Source: Dongia sedimenti
Lineage (GTDB): Bacteria > Pseudomonadota > Alphaproteobacteria > Dongiales > Dongiaceae
Direction of reading: 5' to 3'
Length of the DNA: 35,539 nt
NCBI GenBank assembly: GCA_030715195.1
Contig: JAUYVI010000016.1
Location: forward strand, 1-35,539
Below the pieces are notes generated by a model. That model saw only the letters and a program-made list of their open reading frames with translations, was not told the origin of the DNA and ran no database searches. Below are positions 30,115 to 35,539 of the stretch, in pieces (the first letter of the stretch is position 1; every line of letters starts with the position of its first letter). Position numbers and translations under genes: made by a program.

Positions 30115-32427
30115 ATGCTTTCGCCGACGCTGGAACAGACGCTGCACCGCGCCCTCGCTTACGCCAATGAGCGCCGGCACGATTACGCAACCCTCGAACA
30201 CCTGCTGCTGGCCCTGGCCGACGACCAGGACGCCATCGCGGTCATGCGCGCTTGCAACCTCGACATCGAGAAGCTGAAGCGCGAGCTCACCGACTACATC
30301 GACAACCAGCTCTCCAACATCGTCGGCAAGCATCACAACGAGGCGAAGCCCACCGCCGGCTTCCAGCGCGTGCTGCAGCGGGCGGCGATCCACGTCCAGT
30401 CCTCGGGTCGCGAGGAAGTGACCGGCGCCAACCTGCTGGTCGCCCTGTTCTCCGAGCGCGAGAGCCACGCCGTCTATTTCCTGCAGGAGCAGGAGATGAC
30501 CCGCCTCGACGCCGTCAACTATATCAGCCACGGCATCGCCAAGGTTCCCGGCCGCACCGAGCAGCGCCGGGTCCGCGGCGCCGGCGCCCCTGGTGACCCG
30601 GAAAATCCGGAGCAGCAGGCCAAGAGCGGCTCCGAGGCGCTCGAGGCCTATTGCGTCAACCTCAACCAGAAGGCCAAGAACGGCAAGATCGATCCGCTGA
30701 TCGGCCGCGAGGCCGAGGTCAACCGCACCATCCAGGTGCTGTGCCGCCGCACCAAGAACAATCCGCTCTATGTCGGCGATCCCGGCGTCGGCAAGACCGC
30801 CATCGCCGAAGGCCTGGCGCGCCGCATCATCAACGGCGACGTGCCGGAAGTCCTGAAGAACTGCACCATCTTCTCGCTCGACATGGGGGCACTCCTGGCC
30901 GGCACCCGCTATCGCGGCGACTTCGAGGAGCGCTTGAAGGCCGTGGTGAAGGAGCTCGAGGCCACCGAAGGCGCCGTGCTGTTCATCGACGAGATCCACA
31001 CCGTGATCGGCGCCGGCGCCACCTCCGGCGGCTCGATGGATGCCTCCAACCTGCTGAAGCCCGCGCTGCAATCGGGCCAGCTGAAGTGCATCGGCTCGAC
31101 CACCTACAAGGAGTACCGCCAGCACTTCGAGAAGGACCGTGCGCTGGTCCGCCGCTTCCAGAAGATCGACGTCAACGAGCCGTCGCTGGAAGATTCGGTG
31201 AAGATCCTGCGCGGCTTGAAGCCCTATTACGAGAAGCACCACAAGGTGCGCTACACCAACGAGGCGATCCGCGCCGCGGTCGAGCTCTCGGCCCGCTACA
31301 TCGGCGACCGCAAACTGCCCGACAAGGCGATCGACGTGATCGACGAGGTCGGCGCGGCGCAGATGCTGGTGCCGGAATCCAAGCGCAAGAAAACCATCGC
31401 GGTGAAGGATATCGAGGCGGTGATCGCGACCCTGGCCCGGATCCCGGCCAAGACCGTCAACAAGGACGACAAGGTCACGCTGAAGAATCTCGATCGCGAC
31501 CTGAAGACCATGGTGTTCGGCCAGGACAAGGCGATCGATGCGCTCGGCGCCTCGATCAAGCTGGCCCGCGCCGGATTGCGCGAGCCGGACAAGCCGATCG
31601 GCGCCTATCTGTTCTCAGGCCCGACCGGCGTCGGCAAGACCGAGGTTGCGAAGCAGCTCGCCCGCTGCATGGGCATCGAGCTCATTCGCTTCGACATGTC
31701 GGAATACATGGAGCGGCACACCGTGTCGCGCCTGATCGGCGCGCCTCCGGGCTATGTCGGCTTCGACCAGGGCGGGTTGCTGACCGACGCGATCGACCAG
31801 CATCCGCACGCCGTTCTGCTGCTGGACGAGATCGAGAAGGCGCATCCCGACCTCTTCAACATCCTCTTGCAGGTGATGGACCACGGGAAGCTCACCGACC
31901 ACAACGGCAAGTCGGTCGATTTCCGCAACGTGATCCTGATCATGACCACCAATGCCGGAGCTGCGGCCATGTCGAAGTCGGCGATCGGTTTCGGCCGCGA
32001 CAAGCGGGAAGGCGAGGACACCGCGGAGATCGAGCGCATGTTCGCGCCCGAGTTCCGCAACCGCCTCGACGCCGTGGTCACCTTCGCCAACCTGCCGGCG
32101 GAAGTCGTGGCCCAGGTCGTGGACAAGTTCGTGATCCAGCTCGAGACCCAGCTGGCCGACCGCAACGTCACGATCGAATTGAGTGACGCGGCGCGGAAGT
32201 GGCTGGCGACCAAGGGCTTCGACCCGCTCTACGGCGCGCGGCCGCTGGCCCGCGTCATCCAGGAGAACGTGAAGAAGCCGCTGGCCGAGGAGCTGCTGTT
32301 CGGCAAGCTCGAGAAGGGCGGCACGGTCCGCGTCGATCTGGACACCGAGATCGACAAGCTGGTCTTCAAGATCGTGGAATCGAAAGCCAGCCCGACCGAG
32401 GAAACCGTCGACACCGTGGATGCCTAG
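30115..32427 (+). CDS. clpA: ATP-dependent Clp protease ATP-binding subunit ClpA
   Basis: A 770-residue AAA+ unfoldase (E. coli ClpA is 758). The N-terminal Clp-N repeat domain covers about 1-145. AAA1 has Walker A GDPGVGKT (about 221) and Walker [10 protein letters not shown] (about 288). AAA2 has Walker [11 protein letters not shown] (about 501) and Walker [12 protein letters not shown] (about 568). The pore-loop region is [11 protein letters not shown], and SAIGFGRDK supplies the hydrophobic IGF/IGL loop that docks on ClpP. It unfolds proteins and feeds them to ClpP; ClpS directs it to N-end-rule substrates. ClpP is not in this window. Confidence 0.97.
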   Translation: MLSPTLEQTLHRALAYANERRHDYATLEHLLLALADDQDAIAVMRACNLDIEKLKRELTDYIDNQLSNIVGKHHNEAKPTAGFQRVLQRAAIHVQSSGREEVTGANLLVALFSERESHAVYFLQEQEMTRLDAVNYISHGIAKVPGRTEQRRVRGAGAPGDPENPEQQAKSGSEALEAYCVNLNQKAKNGKIDPLIGREAEVNRTIQVLCRRTKNNPLYVGDPGVGKTAIAEGLARRIINGDVPEVLKNCTIFSLDMGALLAGTRYRGDFEERLKAVVKELEATEGAVLFIDEIHTVIGAGATSGGSMDASNLLKPALQSGQLKCIGSTTYKEYRQHFEKDRALVRRFQKIDVNEPSLEDSVKILRGLKPYYEKHHKVRYTNEAIRAAVELSARYIGDRKLPDKAIDVIDEVGAAQMLVPESKRKKTIAVKDIEAVIATLARIPAKTVNKDDKVTLKNLDRDLKTMVFGQDKAIDALGASIKLARAGLREPDKPIGAYLFSGPTGVGKTEVAKQLARCMGIELIRFDMSEYMERHTVSRLIGAPPGYVGFDQGGLLTDAIDQHPHAVLLLDEIEKAHPDLFNILLQVMDHGKLTDHNGKSVDFRNVILIMTTNAGAAAMSKSAIGFGRDKREGEDTAEIERMFAPEFRNRLDAVVTFANLPAEVVAQVVDKFVIQLETQLADRNVTIELSDAARKWLATKGFDPLYGARPLARVIQENVKKPLAEELLFGKLEKGGTVRVDLDTEIDKLVFKIVESKASPTEETVDTVDA

Positions 32428-32433
32428 TCTCTC

Positions 32434-32559
32434 ATGACGATAGCCACCATCATCGCCATCCTGACCGGCACCGCCGCAGCCGCCGTGGCTGCGGCGGCCC
32501 TGCCGAAGCCTCAGGCCCGGCCGGTCCCGGCCAAGGCCCGCAAGGGCAACCGGCGCTAA
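32434..32559 (+). CDS. Possible 41-residue single-pass membrane microprotein
   Basis: ATG at 32434, seven bases after the clpA stop, encodes an N-terminal hydrophobic helix (TIATIIAILTGTAAAAVAAA) and a basic proline-rich tail (PKPQARPVPAKARKGNRR). The composition fits a small membrane protein co-transcribed with clpA. Against this, part of it is made of a strong stem-loop (32471-32497), so it could be a chance frame over an RNA structure. No ribosome-binding site is obvious. Family not recognised. Confidence 0.35.
   Translation: MTIATIIAILTGTAAAAVAAAALPKPQARPVPAKARKGNRR
32471..32497 (+). promoter_or_regulatory. Perfect 11-bp GC stem-loop after clpA
   Basis: CCGCCGCAGCC (32471-32481) pairs exactly with GGCTGCGGCGG (32487-32497) around a 5-base loop. 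No T-tract follows. It could act as an mRNA 3' stabiliser or Rho-linked end for the clpS-clpA transcript, or be a by-product of alanine codons in the small ORF. Confidence 0.5.
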
Positions 32560-32574
32560 CCCAGCAGACTCGTC

Positions 32575-32646
32575 ATGCCCGGGCCTGACCCGGGCATCTG
32601 GCGCCGCCCCTCACTCGCTCGTCATCCCAAGGCTTGGCCTTGGGAT
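32575..32646. repeat. Two adjacent intergenic palindromes (REP-like)
   Basis: ATGCCCGGG/CCCGGGCAT (32575-32583 and 32589-32597) and ATCCCAAGG/CCTTGGGAT (32624-32632 and 32638-32646) are perfect 9-bp inverted repeats, each with a 5-base loop and each preceded by CGTC or GTC. Palindromes of this form are common between genes in alphaproteobacteria. They lie between clpA and the convergent monooxygenase gene and may end both transcripts. The rest of the gap to 32794 shows no gene. Confidence 0.65.
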
Positions 32647-32794
32647 CCACGAGTTCCTCACCGCGTACTTTCAATCGATCATCATGCTGATCGACCGGTG
32701 CAAACTGATCACCGATGCGTGGACCGCGAGTTCCGCTGCCATGACGGATGCCTCAACCGTACGCGTGGACTCTCACACGCCGTGCCGTGCGCGA

Positions 32795-33100
32795 TCATGG
32801 GCGCCGCGAGATCATGGTGCAGAAGGTGAGTTCCATTTCCCGGGCCAGCATTTCCGGGAAGCGTGACATCACCGCTTGGGTATAGGGTCGCTCGAAATGC
32901 GCGTTGAGATCGGCGCGCGATCGCCAGTTTTCATAGATAATCCAGACGCAAGGATCCGAATTGTCGTGATGGACGTGATAGTCGACCGATCCGGCTTCGG
33001 CACGGGTCTGGTCGACCAGCCCGCGCAGGTTCGCGCCGAGTGCATCGGCGTGCTCCGGCTTCGCGGTCAGCTTGGCGATCAAAGTCAGCTGAGTGGACAC
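32795..33100 (-). CDS. Antibiotic biosynthesis monooxygenase (ABM)-domain protein, putative quinol monooxygenase
   Basis: A 101-residue ABM-fold protein (YgiN/ActVA-Orf6 class) from GTG 33100, with GGGAG seven bases upstream. Landmarks are TLIAKLTAKPEHADALGANL, EAGSVDYHVHHDNSDP, the strand CVWIIYENWRSRADLNAHFE and a C-terminal helix with FPEMLAREMEL. Members are small dimeric, cofactor-free oxygenases of quinols or dienoic compounds, or simple stress proteins. It is the last gene of a minus-strand set (VOC, SDR remnant, ABM) divergent from a LysR gene. Confidence 0.88.
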   Translation of the reverse strand: MSTQLTLIAKLTAKPEHADALGANLRGLVDQTRAEAGSVDYHVHHDNSDPCVWIIYENWRSRADLNAHFERPYTQAVMSRFPEMLAREMELTFCTMISRRP

Positions 33101-33185
33101 TCCGTGTCTCCCTTGTTTGATGTTGTTGCTCGGGCTTCTTCCGGCGCCGAGGCCGCTAAGGCCGCGTCGCAAATCGGGCGGTGCG

Positions 33186-33398
33186 TCAGGTCGAGGCAGG
33201 CGCCGGATAGACCGCTTCCCACTGGGGGTCCGGGCTGGTCGCAAGGGTCGAGCCTGGACCGACCAGCGTGGACACGGTGGCGATCGCGATCCGGATATGT
33301 CGCTCCGCCAGCGGCTCGACCAGCGCCTGAACGATATTGCGCGGCACCGCCTTGCCGATCCCCGGACCGGCGCCGATGATCATGAGGGACTTGCGCAT
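33186..33398 (-). pseudogene. SDR-family oxidoreductase with large internal deletion
   Basis: The 70-residue frame starts as an SDR (MRKSLMIIGAGPGIGKAVPR, a GxGxGIG nucleotide motif). It then jumps straight into sequence like the C-terminal part of such enzymes (RNIVQALVEPLAERHIRIAI followed by ATVSTLVGPGS). The ~110-150 central residues with the catalytic Ser-Tyr-Lys are missing, and the end is truncated. The joint near residue 18-21 suggests an in-frame deletion. It sits between the ABM and VOC genes and presumably once formed an operon with them. Confidence 0.7.
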
Positions 33399-33436
33399 GG
33401 CTATATCCTGGAGAACGCACGCAGCCAGGCGAGCGA

Positions 33437-33898
33437 TCAGGCGAGCACTTCGGCCAGTTCGATCAGGTTGCCGAACGGGTCGCTGAAAAAGGCGAGGCGG
33501 CGGCTGATTGCGGCCAGCTCGAACGGTTCGGCGACGATGGTGACGCCGCGCGAGCGCAATTTCGCGACCGTTTGATCGACACTGCGCACGTTCAGGCAGA
33601 AATGGTGATAGCCACGATACTTCAGGCTGTCGCCGAGATCCGTATAGGGGCGCACTTCCACGGGCGCGGGCACGCCGCCGCCGAGGATCTCAATGTAGAA
33701 GTGATCGTCGGCCGCCGGTGCGAGATAGGCGAGCTTCTCGTCGGCATAATCCCATTCCGCCACCACGCGGAAGTCGAGCTTCTCGACATACCAGCGCTTG
33801 GCGGTTTCCAGGTCCGGCGTGCGTACGGCGACGTGGTGCCCGCGCATATCGGCGAAGGGTGAAGCGCCATTGCGGGCGGGGGGAAGGAAGTCGGCCAT
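33437..33898 (-). CDS. VOC-family (glyoxalase/dioxygenase fold) protein
   Basis: A 153-residue protein from ATG 33898, with AAGGAG seven bases upstream. Two beta-alpha-beta-beta-beta units are visible: MRGHHVAVRTPDLETAKRWY and YHHFCLNVRSVDQTVAKLRS. The C-terminal FFSDPFGNLIELAEV is the typical VOC ending with a metal-binding Glu; candidate metal ligands are His21 or His22, the His pair in GYHHF and that Glu. It may be a glyoxalase, isomerase or ring-cleavage-type enzyme. It is the first gene of the set divergent from the LysR gene, 117 bp away. Confidence 0.9.
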   Translation of the reverse strand: MADFLPPARNGASPFADMRGHHVAVRTPDLETAKRWYVEKLDFRVVAEWDYADEKLAYLAPAADDHFYIEILGGGVPAPVEVRPYTDLGDSLKYRGYHHFCLNVRSVDQTVAKLRSRGVTIVAEPFELAAISRRLAFFSDPFGNLIELAEVLA

Positions 33899-33998
33899 GT
33901 GGATCTCCTTTCGACGGTCGGCAGCCCTGCCGGCCTTGTGAGGGGAGAAATAGCCCTTCCTGATTAGGCGGATTAGCGGCATAATTCTGAAATAAGTC

Positions 33999-34013
33999 CT
34001 GAACTGCATTCAG
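33999..34013. promoter_or_regulatory. Small inverted repeat before the second LysR gene
   Basis: CTGAA (33999-34003) and TTCAG (34009-34013) flank a 5-base spacer immediately before the LysR ATG at 34016, in the VOC/LysR divergent region. It fits an autoregulatory LTTR half-site pair, but is short. Confidence 0.35.
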
Positions 34014-34015
34014 TA

Positions 34016-34900
34016 ATGCGCGCGACCGATCTATCCGAACTCGCGGCTTTTGTTGCGGTGGCCCGGCATCGCAGCTTTCGTCGCGCCAGCGAGGAACGCG
34101 GCGTCACCGCCTCGGCAATCAGCCATGCCGTCAGCAGCCTTGAGACGCGCGTCGGTATCCGCCTCCTCAACCGCACGACGCGCAGCGTGTCGCTGACCGA
34201 TGCGGGCGCGATGCTGCTGGCGCAGCTCTCGCCGGCATTCGACGAGATCGGCTCCGCGCTCGATGCGCTCAACCGCTTTCGCGACACGCCGTTCGGCAAG
34301 GTCCGCATCAACGCGCCCAATTCGGTCGCGCCGTTCGTGCTTGGACCGGTCATGGGACCACTGATTCAGCAGAACCCCAATCTCGAACTGGAGATCGTCG
34401 CGACCGACCGCCTCGTCGACATCGTCGATGAAGGGTTCGACGCCGGCATCCGGCTGGGCGAAAGCCTGCGCGCAGGCATGACAGCGGTCAAAATCAAGCC
34501 GCGTCTACGCTTCTCCGTGGTGGGCTCCCCGGCCTATTTCAAGACGCATCGGGTGCCGCATACTCCCGCCGACCTGCAGCGGCATGTCTGCGTCCGAAAT
34601 CTCTATCCCAGCGGCGCCGCCTATGCCTGGACGTTCAGTCGCCATGGCAAGACCATAGAGTTCGAGCCCACCGGCCCCATCTCGCTCGACGATCACGAAC
34701 TCATGGTCGATGTCGCGCTGTCCGGGGTCGCTCTCGCCTACGTCTGGGAAGCTCGCGCCCGTCCGGAGGTGGTGAGCGGGCGTCTAGTTGAATGTCTCGC
34801 GCCCTGGTCTGCGCCGGAGGAATGGCTCTATCTCTACTATCCGACGCGCAAGCACATCTCGGCCGGCCTCCGTGTGGTCATCGATGCGTTGCGCGCCTGA
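34016..34900 (+). CDS. LysR-type transcriptional regulator
   Basis: A 294-residue LTTR of the large CrgA/DsdC-like group. The HTH covers about residues 5-62 (ELAAFVAVARHRSFRRASEE, then TASAISHAVSSLETRVGIRL and LNRTTRSVSLTDAG). An effector domain follows, with FGKVRINAPNSVAPFVLGPV and the ending of the group, LYLYYPTRKHISAGLRVVID. It is divergent from the VOC - SDR remnant - ABM set and probably controls it. The inducer is unknown; neighbours suggest quinones, aldehydes or aromatic compounds. Confidence 0.94.
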   Translation: MRATDLSELAAFVAVARHRSFRRASEERGVTASAISHAVSSLETRVGIRLLNRTTRSVSLTDAGAMLLAQLSPAFDEIGSALDALNRFRDTPFGKVRINAPNSVAPFVLGPVMGPLIQQNPNLELEIVATDRLVDIVDEGFDAGIRLGESLRAGMTAVKIKPRLRFSVVGSPAYFKTHRVPHTPADLQRHVCVRNLYPSGAAYAWTFSRHGKTIEFEPTGPISLDDHELMVDVALSGVALAYVWEARARPEVVSGRLVECLAPWSAPEEWLYLYYPTRKHISAGLRVVIDALRA

Positions 34901-35039
34901 TTACGGCATCGGGTGTTTTCGCACTTTGTGCATGAACTGTGGTCGGAGATTTCCGTCCTCTCTGGACCTGGGGCAGACACCGGTTGAGCCGCCCCCGTCC
35001 CCTTGCTAGCCTGGATCTCTGATCCAAGGACCCATCCCC

Positions 35040-35402
35040 ATGACCGAGCCAGCTTTAGGCGCCAACGCGCGCCTCTCTGATTTCTCAGCAGACCAGGAGC
35101 TGCTGGCGGAGATCCCGGCCGGGATCGCCGACCTGCTGCATGACCGCGCGCGCGAGCGTTATCTTCGGCGCGTCTGGCAGACGGTGTCCCTCGTGGCGGT
35201 GGTCGGGCTCGTCGCCTCGATCACGCCGTCGCCCGCGCTCACGCCGGCGGAACAGCTCGCCGGCGCGCTCGCAGTGCTCGCCTTCCTCGGATACCTCGCC
35301 TACGGCTTCACCTGGGCCTGGCCGGAACGCTGGGAGCACCAAGCGCTGCTCGAGGAAATCGAGCAGCGCCGCCGCGACGGCAAATGGCGCTGGGAGCGAT
35401 GA
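35040..35402 (+). CDS. Hypothetical small membrane protein
   Basis: A 120-residue protein with two hydrophobic segments, TVSLVAVVGLVASI (about 48-61) and LAGALAVLAFLGYLAYGFTW (about 73-92). The N-terminus is acidic and soluble and the C-terminal helix is charged (ALLEEIEQRRRDGKWRWER). Family not recognised. It follows the LysR gene by ~140 bp that shows nothing else. After it, to the window end, no gene is visible. Confidence 0.65.
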   Translation: MTEPALGANARLSDFSADQELLAEIPAGIADLLHDRARERYLRRVWQTVSLVAVVGLVASITPSPALTPAEQLAGALAVLAFLGYLAYGFTWAWPERWEHQALLEEIEQRRRDGKWRWER

Positions 35403-35539
35403 TCCATTGGGCGTGCCCGCGCCGCCGCGCATCCCGCCGAAATAGACTCGAATTCACGCATGGGTAACGTCAATTGTTGTGTGTCAGGAGGAAGAGGGTA
35501 CTGACGCCCTGAGACTTGTTTTCGTGGGTGAAGACGGCA

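Noticed and set aside
30651-32186. 511-codon plus-strand open frame
   Set aside because: Out-of-frame shadow of clpA, extremely Arg-rich, no domain.

Overview
The window is GC-rich and looks like the chromosome of an alphaproteobacterium, probably of Rhodospirillales type. This is inferred from gene style: clpS-clpA beside a SPOR-domain D,D-carboxypeptidase, glycine/aspartate-rich RTX repeats, and paired CCCGGG-type palindromes between genes. No rRNA, tRNA or CRISPR array was seen.

Left part (1-6119). The 3' part of an RTX calcium-binding exoprotein is followed by a minus-strand unit of SDR oxidoreductase, exported alpha/beta hydrolase and a truncated MDR oxidoreductase. A HxlR regulator is divergent from this unit, and two palindromes lie between them. 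Then comes an accessory stretch with a gene fragment, two short dispersed repeats and a PD-(D/E)XK-type protein.

Central island (6120-21918). One coherent catabolic cluster contains a LysR regulator and a divergent, overlapping chain: a (2Fe-2S) subunit, two FAD oxidoreductases (HcnABC/opine-oxidase type) and an amidase. A polar amino acid ABC importer without its own ATPase follows, then a complete five-gene Dpp/Opp-type importer. It ends with RidA, an ornithine cyclodeaminase/mu-crystallin-family enzyme and a class V PLP enzyme. The inferred scheme is uptake of a modified or N-substituted amino acid or small peptide, oxidation at the C-N bond to an imine, then imine hydrolysis or ketimine reduction and PLP chemistry. 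The nonamer GTTATGAAG occurs in three intergenic regions of the island (four copies) and may be the LysR operator. Copies of a short dispersed repeat sit about 20-30 bp outside both ends.

Accessory stretch (21919-27095). It holds an XRE-type regulator, a secreted PI-PLC-like protein with a duplicated N-terminal two-module unit, a small membrane protein with two apparent one-base deletions, a second copy of the gene fragment, a short orphan MbcA/ParS/Xre-type antitoxin domain, another XRE regulator and an array of about 19-20 bp direct repeats.

Right part (27096-35539). This is mostly housekeeping: D,D-carboxypeptidase, lipoprotein, ClpS and ClpA. A small set follows: an ABM monooxygenase, an SDR remnant and a VOC protein, divergent from a LysR regulator. 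A small membrane protein closes the window.
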